Shown: positions 1-10,317 of the stretch, piece after piece
How positions within the stretch are numbered: the first letter of the stretch is position 1
Layout: every line of letters begins with the position of its first letter
Source of the DNA: Viola odorata
Lineage: Eukaryota; Streptophyta; Magnoliopsida; Malpighiales; Violaceae
DNA: 64,000 nucleotides
NCBI GenBank assembly: GCA_963691705.1
Contig: OY829537.1
Span: 66,316,304 to 66,380,303 of the forward strand
Reading direction: 5' to 3'
Notes under the pieces: generated by a model
What the model was told of the DNA's origin: nothing
The model's database searches: none
What the model saw: the letters and a program-made list of their open reading frames with translations, nothing else
Program-made: the position numbers and the translations under genes

Positions 1-149
1 ATCCTTACCCCGATCCTCAATAAGTCCAAATCTTATCAAACTGGTGCTTTCATTGAGAGCTTTGGTTTATTAAGTGAGCGTCCTTAATAGCCAAGCTCTA
101 TCTTTCTTGGAAGATCGGAATGATCATGGCTTCTGATTCGGAGTCCACA
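1..149 (+). mobile_element. 5' end of an older Tat-like Ty3/gypsy element (H)
   Basis: Positions 1-38 are the last bases of an LTR ending TTATCA. After a 3-nt gap comes the primer-binding-site sequence (42-60), then a leader and an ATG at 126 whose first codons (Met-Ala-Ser-Asp-Ser) match the gag start of E1. The reading is cut at 149 by E1 and resumes at 20142, as shown by the CCACA duplication at 145-149 and 20137-20141. The element is decayed and continues left of the window. Confidence 0.8.
42..60 (+). promoter_or_regulatory. Putative primer-binding site of H
   Basis: TGGTGCTTTCATTGAGAGC lies 3 nt downstream of the LTR end. It begins TGG, the complement of a tRNA CCA end. The same 19-mer, or a 2-mismatch version, sits beside the 5' LTR of E1, E3 and E4. 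I could not match it with confidence to a particular tRNA. Confidence 0.65.
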
Positions 150-688
150 TGATAAGATCCGGACTGTTGGGGAAGAGGAGTCGGGATTATGGCTATCTGG
201 AATCACTGTAACAGCAGTCCGTCGTACCTGCAAGGCGCCGGAGGGGGGACTCTAGCGTAGACACTCCGATGCTTAAGTTAGTATGGCTATGAAATTTGGC
301 AGAGATTTTGGTAGAGAAATTGCTCTTACCTTTGATCTAGAAATGTGTGGTATTTATAGCCCAAGAAAGAAAGGTCGTTACCCCCAGGGGTGGGCGTTAT
401 CAAGGGGAGATAACGCCCAGGATGACGTCAGCATACGTCAGCTGAACCGTACAGGATGACGTCAGCATGAGGATATCGTTGTAGAGATATCGCCCATGGG
501 GCGCTGTCGGGGTATCCTGGGATGGGATGACGTCGTGTGGGCCCCCCAGCTGATGTCGACCATCCCAGGATCCTTGGCATAATGGGAGCGGCAGCCGAGT
601 GCCATTTTTCAGTCAAATTCTACAGGATCTGGCTTTGACTTGAAGTGAGAAGACGATTATACCCTTGGTGTTTCCTTAATTGTTATCA
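150..688 (-). repeat. 3' LTR of E1 (539 bp)
   Basis: It runs TGATAA to TTATCA and is homologous to 19688-20136. Read on the minus strand it has a TATAAATA box (complement of 351-358). Downstream lies a GC hairpin at 236-257, one arm of which carries substitutions. It contains a segment around 440-540 that is missing from the other LTR. Confidence 0.92.
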
Positions 689-1458
689 TAAGCCCAACTG
701 AAAACGAGCCTGAGTGTTCACCAAGGGATGCCTCTCTTGTCCTCTGGTGGGATCGTGACTCCCCTTGCGCCGTGTCAGCTTCAGGAAAATCACCAAGTTT
801 CTGACTCCTTTGTAAGTTCCATTGTACCAGATATACGATAGCAAATCGGATAAGTGGGACCGGCCGCTAGCGATAACGCAGGTCTTCTCCGAAGCTTCTG
901 CTATCGTTCCGAAGGCGATATGTCCGTGTTTTTCCTGCACATTCTCAAATGTGGTTTTGTCATGTTAGCGAAAATAACATGTAGTGACAAGTACTAGTTA
1001 CCCTTAGGAGTTTTCACCCACTCATGTCATGGTGTTTTTGGTGTTGCCATTTCCTTCCAAACTCATGAGGTCTGGCCTTGCGGTAAGCCACCCGCGATAT
1101 TGTCGTGGTCTTACGCCATGAGCCGCTTACAGTCTGTGCGGTCTTACGCCAGAGCTACCGGCAATATTGACGTAGTTTTACGCTACTAGGAGCTACCTGT
1201 AATATCGACGCGGTTTCACGCTGTAGGCTGCCTACAAATTGTAAGGCCTTACGCTCCCCGACACATATTCTATTCAAGCATCTCGGGTGTCTACCAGGAG
1301 TTCCGTGTTAGCCCTTCCCTCCAACTGCTTTGGGATAACGGTATGACTCGATTTTCGAGGTACACGCCTTGGTGTGCAGCTATTGCCTTGGATCTATAAA
1401 TGTGATCCTTTCCTGCAGATTCTTCACATTCTCTCTGCCCCTCATTTTCCATTTTCTC
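689..1458. other. 3' internal non-coding region of E1
   Basis: No gene seen. It starts with a block (689-730) beside the 3' LTR that recurs in E3 and E4. The 940-1060 stretch matches 26950-27060 of E3. A GC-richer imperfect repeat follows at 1081-1265. A possible 5' untranslated region with a CAG acceptor near 1418 precedes the ATG at 1459. Confidence 0.6.
1081..1265. repeat. Approximately 35-bp imperfect tandem repeat
   Basis: Degenerate units alternate a 'GCTACCTGCAATATTGACG'-like half with a 'GGTTTTACGCCATA'-like half. The same repeat occurs in E3 at about 27080-27300, which ties the two elements together. Confidence 0.65.
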
Positions 1459-1848
1459 ATGGAAGATCTCACTAGAAACTTTCTGATCTCCAAGGCCCTG
1501 ACCCTCAAAAATCTTACTGAGGGTGACATCAGCTTTCTGGAGAACATGATGACGAAGTCCGGCGAGGATATCCTGGAGCTCCGGGGAATGATGACTCCCA
1601 TTCAGGCCAGGATCGGGGCTGCTACCATGGAGGACTTCAATCCCATTGGGAATGTCTCCAAGTTGGCCGTCGCCGTCTGCCGTATTGAGGTAGTCATTGC
1701 CATGCTGCAGCAGAGAAAGGATCTACTGAACTGCTGTCTGAAGAGCATGAGGAGCACCTCTTCTGAGCTGACTTTGGTGGAAGAGGCCTTGAGGGACATC
1801 CCTACTCTTCTGGTGGACGACGACAATGACGCCGGGTCCCGGGCTTGA
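1459..1848 (+). CDS. Small antisense reading frame A of E1, unrecognised (about 129 aa)
   Basis: It begins MEDLTRNFL and ends DDDNDAGSRA. I chose the ATG at 1459 because a pyrimidine-rich stretch with a CAG acceptor lies just upstream, which suggests a spliced leader; an upstream ATG at 1369 in the same frame is possible. The product is predicted mostly helical, without cysteine clusters, signal peptide or membrane segment. I do not recognise the family, and it is not obviously similar to the larger antisense genes C and D downstream on the same strand. It lies in the 3' region of E1, opposite to gag-pol, so it may be element-specific or a captured fragment. Confidence 0.4.
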   Translation: MEDLTRNFLISKALTLKNLTEGDISFLENMMTKSGEDILELRGMMTPIQARIGAATMEDFNPIGNVSKLAVAVCRIEVVIAMLQQRKDLLNCCLKSMRSTSSELTLVEEALRDIPTLLVDDDNDAGSRA

Positions 1849-2258
1849 ATGCTTGCCGCTCTACTTTATCTTTCTATTTTTCCTTTGTATATTTTATGTA
1901 TGCGGACTTATATTCAGGCCGTTAGGCCATAATGAAACTCCTTTCCATTCTTGGACTTGTGATTTTTCCACTCTTTTAAGGGTGTTAGCCCCAGCTTCGA
2001 TTGAGAGCTATGGCTAAGCCCAACTGAAAATGAGTCTGACACTGGTCAGACTTTTGCAGTATTTATTCTTCTTTATCTGCCAGGTGGCGACGGTTGCTTA
2101 GGCAAACTGCTCTTCTAATCATGCGCCGTCTATTCAGTAATAACTGATTGGGCGTTTTTTCTGTGCTTCTTGATCGTTGAGAAATTTCAATAGGCGTGAT
2201 CCAAGGATTTTGAATTTGCCATCATGGTTGATCTTCTCGAGATGCATTAAATTATCCT

Positions 2259-2818
2259 TAGGGTTGGCAATGGAGCGGGTAAGGCACTATCCATACCCGC
2301 ACCCGCAAATTTACGGGTAATCCATACCCGCACCCGCACCCGCGCGGAGCGGGTATGAGAAGAGAAATTGTACCCGCGGATTACCCGCAGATACCCGCAA
2401 ATTTCTTAAAATTTAAACTTTCATATTTAATGTTTTCAAACACCCTTTTAAAGTCATTTAAATTTATGCTTTGTATTATACTTTGGATTGGAAAATAGTT
2501 GAAAAATTACTTTAGTGGATATGTAAACTTTAATTTATGGTTTGTGTTTGACTAAGGGATTTACTAAGGTTTACAAATTTTATGATATGTATATATATTT
2601 TGCGGGTATTATTGCGGGTATCCATACCCGCATTTTGCGGGTATTTAGTGCGGGAATTGGAGCGGGTAAGCACTATCCATACCCGCATCCATACCCGCAC
2701 TTTGCGGGTGCGGGTAAATCCATACCCGTAAAATACCCACAAACTGCGGGTAATACCCACCCGCAATTGCGGGTATCCGGCGGATATCCATACCCGCGGG
2801 TGGAAATTGCCAACCCTA
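2259..2818. mobile_element. Non-autonomous hAT-like MITE (560 bp)
   Basis: The terminal inverted repeats are TAGGGTTGGCAAT / ATTGCCAACCCTA, 13 bp perfect. The flanking 8-bp duplication is ATTATCCT (2251-2258 and 2819-2826). The interior is filled with short GC-rich words built on ATACCCGC and its complement GCGGGTAT at both ends, with an AT-rich centre and no transposase. The 8-bp duplication and TAGGG end are typical of hAT elements. It lies inside E1, so it is younger. Confidence 0.88.
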
Positions 2819-2945
2819 ATTATCCTCCTCTCTTTTTGTGGAAAATCTGAAGAGTCTCGTCACTTCGACTATTTATGGGGAGTTCTTCATCTTTTCCCTA
2901 TTCATCTTCTTCTTTGAATTTTCTTGCTGCTACTGATTCTCTCTT

Positions 2946-3368
2946 ATGGCTGATTCATATGATCAGGTCTCCGACGAGCGAGAATATCTTCCGACTCCTC
3001 CCACTACCCCGGATTCCGACAATCCCCCCTCGCCGCCATGCCGGAAGAGGCGGTTGCCACGTCGCAGAGGTCGTAAGAAGTCGAGGAGAGCACATTTTGA
3101 TACCACTGGCTGGTATCCTTCTTTTTCAGCCCCTCCGGTCGGTGAGGGCAAAAGCTTGTTTCCTCCTACTGACTGGTTTGAGGAGGAAATTCCTTCAGGT
3201 GCTACTGTCGCAAAGGCGGCATCCTCTGCTGCAAAGGAGGAATCGAAACCATTGATGTCGAGTCCGGGGCGGAAGGCTGACAAATCTCCTCCTTTTGCTG
3301 ATGAGGAGCTTCAGCTCTCAGACAAGGAATACTGGTACTGGCCCTCTTACAGGCCTGACGATGATTGA
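2946..3368 (+). CDS. Small antisense reading frame B of E1: basic, proline-rich protein (140 aa)
   Basis: It starts MADSYDQVSDE with a C/T-rich leader. A run of prolines (about residues 15-30) precedes a strongly basic stretch (about 33-47, RKRRLPRRRGRKKSRR) that resembles a bipartite nuclear signal or nucleic-acid-binding tail. The C-terminus is acidic and tyrosine/tryptophan-rich (KEYWYWPSYRPDDD). It has no recognised domain and is probably disordered. It sits on the strand opposite to gag-pol, between frame A and the antisense gene C, and the hAT MITE separates it from A. It could be a separate gene or an exon of a larger antisense transcript. Confidence 0.4.
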   Translation: MADSYDQVSDEREYLPTPPTTPDSDNPPSPPCRKRRLPRRRGRKKSRRAHFDTTGWYPSFSAPPVGEGKSLFPPTDWFEEEIPSGATVAKAASSAAKEESKPLMSSPGRKADKSPPFADEELQLSDKEYWYWPSYRPDDD

Positions 3369-3814
3369 TTCCGTTCTTGGCAATCCTTTGTAGATGTCGT
3401 ATGGCTTATTATTAAATGAAGTGATGATTTGCCTTTTTTAGTTTTGCATGCTCGGGCGTTAACTCCTCTTTTGACTAATAGCTATCGCTGAGAGGCAAAC
3501 TGTAGCCTCGATATAACCGCTGGCAACTGATTGTCAGTAACTACCCCCTCTAGAAGATATAAATGTGTGGACATAAATATCCTTCTGAGGTTTTCACATG
3601 TGTCACTTTACTTTGGGACGATTCTCGAACTCAGCCTTTAAAAGGGGGCAACTGCTCTCTCTTAATACTCTTTGCTTGTGCTTTCTTCTCTCTCTAGATT
3701 ATTGTTTCGAAAGAGGCTACAACCACCGTTCACCGGCGCCGACGGTTTTGTCCACCGCCTTCTGTTCAAGGTATTTCGCTTCTTTTCCTCAGATTTTCTT
3801 CTTGCCGATTCATA

Positions 3815-5941
3815 ATGAGTACATCTAGGATACCCAAGGATTCTCAGTGGCCTCTGGCCATAAATAGGTCTTTGAGAAGTCTCCAGAATTTCCGGCGGCC
3901 CATAGATTTAGAAATTGAGAGAACACCCAGTGTTTTTGTTGATCAAGCGGTTTTGGAGGCAGAACTGGAGGAAAATGGTATCTTTTTCCCTCCCGGTTAT
4001 CAGCTTCATGACCCTCTATCGGGGGGCGATAGGATGGTATATTTTAGCATGTTCCTCTATGGCTTTCGCTTTCCCATCCACGAAGTAGTGAAAAATTTAT
4101 TGGTTCGATATGACATTAACCCGGCTCAGATTACGCCTCCTTCTTGGTGCGGGATTTATGCCTTCATTTGTATTTGCGAGTTGCGGGGTATCCTTGTCCC
4201 GTCTGTCAATTTATTCCGCAAGTTTTTTAGTTTTAGGTACCGCGACTGTGTGGTAGATATCGCCCCAAGATGGAATGATGCACTGGTGCAGTCATTCTGG
4301 CAGAAATTCCAGGGCTTTGAAGAGATTGTGGCCAATTGGAAGAGCTGTTTTTTCATTGTGAATTTGCCTTTCCACCCCTGGCCCAGAGGCTTCAATCAGT
4401 GTCTTAACGACTCTCTTTGGACAAACCCGTCAACAGTATCCAGGGAAGAGCTTCGACAAACGCATGTGCTACTGGAGCTGAAATCATCTTATAGCATTCA
4501 AGAGTTTGCCTTGTACAGGCTTATAGAGAAGTGTACTATAAGTAAGTTTCTTTTCTCCCGTTATCGCTTCAGCTAATTCACTGTTCTAATATGTTTTGTT
4601 GGTAGGTGACGTTGGAAACCAACCGTCGAGCGATAAAGACGTTCCTCTGAACGTGAGGCCACTTCAGTCACAGCCGCCCTCTCCTCCACCTGAGAGTTCC
4701 AGTCACCCTGCCGCTCCACCAAAAAGAAAAAGATTCAAGACTATCGCCAAGCGCGGTATCTCCAACCGCACCTCCCATTTTCTCGAGAACTGGTTACCCA
4801 TTCGGCAAGGAGTGACTCTGAATCGTCCTAAAACTGAAGTACCTAATAGCGACAGCGAGGACATGGATACTGATTCTGGGCTTTGTCATGCTTCCGTAGC
4901 TCAGCGGAAGAAGCTACGAATGGGAAATAGCAACCCACTCGCTGAAGCCACTTCGAACAAGGGTAACGAAACCCCTGCTACTGGGGTTGGTTCTTTTGGC
5001 GGTGCGAGTACTTCCAAGGCAGCGGTAGCAGCTAAGGCATCAACCGATGTTCCTCCTAATATTCCCGAGGTTTCGTCGGAGGTCAATCTTCCTCCTCTAA
5101 CTGCCACTCCTGACTCTCCTATCTCATCTTTTATTCCTGACGTTGCTGCCCAAAATCTTGAACCTACCGCTACTCCTGACCCTCTGCTGAATGGCCTTCC
5201 GCCATTATTCTGCACTTCTATCTCAGGAGCTAGTGGTTCCGCTGAAAGTTGCTCTCCTCCCTTTACTGCTAATCTGTCTTGTCAAGGTCCTCAAGGAGCC
5301 ACTTCCTATCGCTTGGATCTGTCTACCTTTGGCACCAGTGGACTTCGCGTACTGGGAATATCAGACCCATTATCGCGAAGTGAGCTCTGTTGTGGGTGGA
5401 GACGTCAGAGATTCCTCTAGAGGTTCATCGCGAACGTTCTTTGAATGACGTGCTAGCTAGCTTCCGCATGTTAAATTATTTTCCTGATATCCATGGTGAT
5501 TAGGCTCAAGGTTCTCCCTCTAAGGTGGCGGAGCAACTTCAAAGCGATACCCAAGCTGAGCTTAACGACTGCCGTGCTGAATTGGCCAGAGAGAAGTCGA
5601 TAGGGAAGGCCAAGATAGAGCTTCTGGAAGCAGAACTGGTGACTGCCAACAGAAGAAACTCTGATCTTCGTGAAGAGATATCGGCCCGCGACGCAAGGCT
5701 AGCGAAGGTGCCCCATGAGATGTCGCGCTGGAAAGATAAGGCGATACAAGCCTTTGCTGCTGGATTCCCATATTATTACCATAGCAAGGCTTTCGATCCT
5801 ACTAGGATAGCGGACTACGCCTTCGAGAAGTTGAAGGATATAAACGCCGGGGTGACAAAGGAGTTCTTCCGTGATGGGAACATGGTAGCGCTTGAGAGTG
5901 TTTTATTTTTTCTTCTAACATTGGTTTTATTTGGCTTGTAA
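3815..5941 (+). pseudogene. Antisense gene C of E1, plant gypsy-associated protein (Transposase_28-like), broken
   Basis: Exon 1 (3815-4541) encodes a globular domain with the landmarks FFPPGYQLHDP, RMVYFSMFLYGFRFP and WCGIYAFICICELRG, shared with D and E4. These resemble the Pfam family named putative gypsy type transposon (PF04195), whose biochemical role is unknown. A phase-1 GT-AG intron (4542-4605) leads to a proline/serine-rich exon. A frameshift near 5395 and an in-frame TAG near 5502 precede a coiled-coil end containing ARDARLAKVPHEMSRWKDK. A TATA-like TTTAAAAG lies near 3636. It is expressed, if at all, opposite to gag-pol. Confidence 0.75.
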
Positions 5942-6457
5942 TAACTGATAACGCTTGCATAATAACGACTGTCATTCCGCTCTGGATAACTATTAATTTG
6001 CTTCTTGGCGTTATCTCGTTGATGACGTCACCATGCTTGACCTCTTTCTGATAAAGTAATTCTGCTTTTTCGGAGCATTTAATGCTCAGGATCCCCTCAT
6101 TGATGTGAGCGAAGGATCATGATGGTTCAGAGACACGTGTCTGCTCATCAGGACGCTAGGGCTAGCGTGATTTGATAGGATCAAAGCGTCTTCTCTCCTT
6201 TCTAGGGTTGTACTCATTACTCACGTCTGTCACGCGCGTAGCGATTGTTCCAGCAGTCATTTCTTTTAGCCTCTTAGGGTTATAAAACCCATCACTTTAT
6301 TTCTTTTTTCCACTTTCGATAATCTATTTCTCTACACATTCTCAAATCATCTTGCGTTTCTAGTTTTCACCTTTTGGGCACTTCAATTTTCTTCTAAAAA
6401 AGGTACTTCTTCATTTCCCTTGCTGTGTTCTTCATCTTTTGATTTTCTTTTTCCACC
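5942..6457 (+). promoter_or_regulatory. Putative promoter/leader of antisense gene D
   Basis: No gene seen. A TATA-like TTATAAAACCC lies at about 6279-6289, roughly 170 bp before the ATG at 6458. C/T-rich leader sequence follows, with an AAAAAAGGTAC stretch that may be a splice donor. Element-internal promoters for the antisense gene are inferred, not shown. Confidence 0.4.
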
Positions 6458-8785
6458 ATGGCAAAAAGAAAAACTCGTGCTTTTGGGTCTAAATCAGTTG
6501 ATGAAGAAAAAATAGAGACCATAGTCAGTACCATTACTTCTTCTGCCATCCTTGATAAACATCTGCCTGATCACGGTGCCACCCTCCCTGAGGGTTTTAA
6601 GGCTTCTGTCGCTCCTGAGTCTTTACGCCTGAATAGCGTTCTGACCGGCAAACGCAGAATTATGTATGCCCAGATGTTCCGTTATGGTTTCCGGTTTCCG
6701 GTTGACCCGTTTATCCAAGAGTTGCTTACCTCTCTGGATCTAAATCCTATTCAACTGGCCCCGAATGCCTACTGTGGCATTTATGCATTTCTGGAACTCT
6801 GCAAGTACAAAGGAATTGCATCTCCTTCCCTTGTATTACTGAAGTCTTTGTTCAAGATGTATAACCGTCGGGGTGTGATAGCGATATCATCCTACTATGA
6901 TGATGATTCACTCCAGAACTTCACCTGGAAACTCCTTCATTTAGAGTCTTCCATTGATAAATGGAAAGAGCAGTTTTTTTGTGGTTGAGACTCCCGAGCT
7001 TCCGGAGCCATGGTGGCGGTCTGGTTTCAACCAGAGCATTAAGGACAGGGCTTGGCGCCGGGAGGCTCTTGACGAGACGGAACAGGGCTGGTTTGATAAA
7101 TTGCTCAGTCTGGAAATCAGCATTCACACCCGCCTTCTGGCTTGTGGGACCGATATCAGAACCTGCGTTAGACGTGAGTATCGCGTCAATCTTTTATTTT
7201 CAGTGTTAGTACTAACGCTGACGCTGTCTTGTGCTTTTGCAGCAACAGATCCGGAGTACGTTCCCGAGAGCGTTAGGAGGCGCCGAAAGAGAATTCGAGA
7301 CAGAGAAGCGGTCGCGGCTGTCAATATCGCCACCACTTCTGTTACCACTTCTATTCCTCTCCAAACATCTTCAGCAGCAGTTGACAAGGAAACCGACACC
7401 ATCCCGGTTGGTATTCCTGTCATATCAATCGCTGCACCTCCTCCTCAGTCAGTTGCTCACCGGGCTTCCGCGAAAGGGAAGAAGAAAAGGAAGACAAGGA
7501 GCGTTGCTACCCTCCATCCACTAATTTTGCCTTCTTCAGACGCGGCCTGCTCCTCGGAAGCACCTGCCACTGAGGCGGTAACAACTACTGCTCCCCTATA
7601 CTTCTTGCGCTGTTTTTTCAATACCTTTCTGCCTTTTCTTTAGTTTTTCATTGTTTTTCTTCGTAGGTTACTTCTCGTGCCTCTACTCCTGCACCTTCGC
7701 GAGGTAATATGGACTTGAGGCGTATTCTTTCTCAACCAAGGAAGAAGAAGAGGTCCAATGAGGTAGGTCTAAACCCGTCCTCGATTCAGGTGGATGTCGG
7801 GGTGGGGCCTCAAGCCATCCTTGTCTCTTCCGCACCTCCCACGGGTCAGACTGGTAGCGTTTTTGAGAACGTGGTCATGCCTAGGTGTTTTGGGACTTCT
7901 CCACCTTCGTTTGGTTCGGAAATGCTTCACTTTTCCTCAAATGTCGTCTATACTGACGAGCTGTCGGGTTTCTCTTCCTATCAGCCTCAAGGAACATTCG
8001 TGCCCCAGGGGAGTTCTGTTTCTAACCAGCCTCATGAGACAACCGGGCCCCAGGGAGGTTCCGCTTCCAACCAGTCTCCTTCTCCTGCTGTCGTGGTCTT
8101 TGTCCCTTCCGATGCTTTCATGCTTAAGCGTTTTGGGAAGGGGACGGTAGTGTCCAATCTTATGGCCGACGTAAGCTCGTATAACGCCACTGGGCCCATC
8201 ACTCATCAGGTGGATATGACTACGCTTCGTCGTTCGGGAATTGCGGCCATGGGGGGCGATAACTCGGCCATTACTGCTTCATTCTTGGCTGCATACATGC
8301 TGATGTCTCTTGAAGAACGAAATGACCTTGCCGCTTCCGTAGCTCAGCTTTTGTAGGAGCAAGAGGAAAAACAGCGGCTACTGAAAGAGCGAGACAGATA
8401 TATGAAGGCCCTGGAGGCAGCCAAGGAGGAGGCAAAGGAGGCGAAGGAACAGCTGGCTAACTCTAACGCTACTCTGGCGGTTGAACAGGCAAAGATTATC
8501 GCTCTCGAGGGAGAGAAAACAGCCTTAGCGGACGAGAAAGCAGCTTTGGTAGAAGAGAAAATAGCGCTTGAGGCAGAAACGTCAATCAAGTGTCGCTGGT
8601 ACATTGAAAAGACTGCTTCTATGATGGCTAACAGCTTTGTGGAGATTCACGGGGAAGAACTTTATGACGGAGACGTTGTTTCTAACGTCTTTTATAAGAA
8701 TTCTTCCGATCTGAATGACGAGGGCTTCCGCTTGGCCAGATCGAAAGGCTACCCAGAGGGAGGAATTGTCGAAGACCAGCAGTAG
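6458..8785 (+). pseudogene. Antisense gene D of E1, paralogue of C, broken by indel and stop
   Basis: Exon 1 (6458-7173) starts MAKRKTRAFGSK and carries the shared domain (TLPEGFKASV, RRIMYAQMFRYGFRFP, YCGIYAFLELCKYKG). A run of eight T around 6974-6981 shifts the frame; the reading resumes as FVVETPELPEPWW. A phase-1 intron (7174-7242) lies in the same place as in C and E4. A basic RRRRKRIRDR stretch follows, then a probable second intron (7578-7666) and a serine/proline-rich exon 3. A single in-frame TAG at 8354-8356 interrupts the start of a long Glu/Ala/Lys coiled coil. Function unknown. Confidence 0.78.
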
Positions 8786-9430
8786 GCAGGGTGTTATTGC
8801 CCCCTTCTTTCTTATGAGGATTAAGCATTCCCCCTTTTTTGTTCGCCTTTGTATATTTTTGTGTCCCTTCGTGGGTATTTGAACAATGACACTTCTATGA
8901 TATCAGCTTTTGTTGGTGCCATTTTCCTTTCCCGTATTTCTTTTTCTTTGAATTTTTTGTAGCATGGCCTTCGTACCCTTATCACCCTGATCCTGTTTAA
9001 CGGCTTTGTCATGCTTGACTTAACCACTGTCTGGCCCCGTCAGGGAGCACATTCCTGAAAGAAGCATTCTTCTTCTTTCTTTGATCAAAAGAGATAACGA
9101 ATAGGGTTTTTAGGCCCCATTCCTTAAACCGTGTCAACATCAGCGTGGTTGGCTTCACGTGTACTTTGCCGACGAGCCATACAACTCTTTATCACCTCGA
9201 GTGTCGCGATCTCTCATAGTCAGAGATATCCTGCACACTCTCAATTAATGTTTATTAGTAAGAAATAAGCGATAACAGACATGAGTTTCCTGTAGGAGCC
9301 GATCCGCTGCCATTCTAGGGTATCGGTGTCGCTTGTTATCTCTTTCTCAACCAGTTCACTTCACCAGGATTCCGCATCTGGTTACTCGCTGGGATTTCGT
9401 GATTTTTCCCATTTCCACGATCAGCAGGAA
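8786..9430. other. Non-coding spacer of E1 between antisense gene D and the tandem repeats
   Basis: I see no coding region or RNA gene. The sequence grades into the tandem repeat family at about 9430. Confidence 0.5.
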
Positions 9431-10030
9431 AGTGCCTCTTCCTAGTTAGCCGTCTGATCAGGACAGGCCATCACAAGTCTAGGAATTTTCACTTTCGGCG
9501 TTACCCTCTCATCCTGGAATCGTGCCTTCCCTTGGCGAGCCATCTACATCAGCCCAGCCGCAAGGATAGGATTTTCACTTCCAAGATGGAGTTATTATCT
9601 CCTTAGGGTGTGCCTCTCTCTAACGAGCCGTCTCCACGAGAATGGTTGTCATAAGGATGAGGCTTTTTCACCTTCAGGAATCCTAGGGCGTGCCCTCACT
9701 TAGTGAGTCGGTGGATCCAGACCGACCATCACGAGGATAGGACTTTTCACTCCCAGGGGTGTCGGGGCGTGCCTCATCTTATGGTCCACACGTGGTTACC
9801 ACAAGGATAGGACTTTTCACTCCCAACATTACATATTAGGTGCGCCAGGGCGTGCCCTCACTGAGTGAGCCGTCGGATCAGGACAGGCCGTCACAAGGAT
9901 AGGACTTTTCACTCCTGACACTAAATATTAGGTGTGCCGGGGCGTGCCCTCACTTAGCGAGTCGTCGGATCAGGACATGCCATCACAAGGATAGGACTTT
10001 TCACTCCTGGCAACCTCTTTTCCACTTTTC
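9431..10030. repeat. Tandem repeats beyond pol of E1 (units about 100 bp)
   Basis: About six imperfect units share AAGGATAGGACTTTTCACTC, GTGCC(C)TCACTTAGTGAG and GATCAGGACAGGCC. One related unit in the opposite orientation remains in H at 29890-30000. Arrays in the 3' untranslated region are a known feature of Tat elements and a proposed source of satellites. Confidence 0.8.
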
Positions 10031-10134
10031 TTATCACCTGCACACACACACGTAGCCACAAAACACAAGAAAGCTCATTACTCGAGCGTTAGCAGGGGTT
10101 AGGGCTAGCGTTAGTGAAAAGGTGCAGAGATAAA

Positions 10135-10317
10135 TCAAAATCTAGCATGATATAATTTCAAACGAGCGATATTCCAGGAGTTAGGTAAGGGGGTACCGTC
10201 GAGTGTCTCCAGATGGTAAGCTCCTCTCCTGACAATACGGGTAACGCGGTACGGCCCCTCCCAGTTTGGACTGAGTTTCCCCCGGCGTTGACCAGTCGCT
10301 CGTTGATTTTTGACCAC
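10135..10317 (-). pseudogene. C-terminal end of E1 integrase
   Basis: The minus-strand reading ends RGAYHLETLDGTPLPNSWN...LYHARF. It is the usual C-terminus of gypsy polyproteins (KLSPNWEGPYRV motif) and matches the end of the H integrase near 25250-25385. The catalytic core that should precede it is missing: the sequence from 10325 to 13335 is an unrelated insertion, and the integrase beyond it holds only the N-terminal part. Confidence 0.85.

Noticed and set aside
42..60. Naming the primer tRNA
   Set aside because: None of the plant tRNA 3' ends I could recall fits CTCTCAATGAAAGCACCA well enough.
2013..2040. A second 3' LTR junction inside E1, suggested by AAGCCCAACTGAAAATGAG
   Set aside because: No TGATAA/TTATCA LTR end is adjacent; I keep it only as a duplicated internal block.
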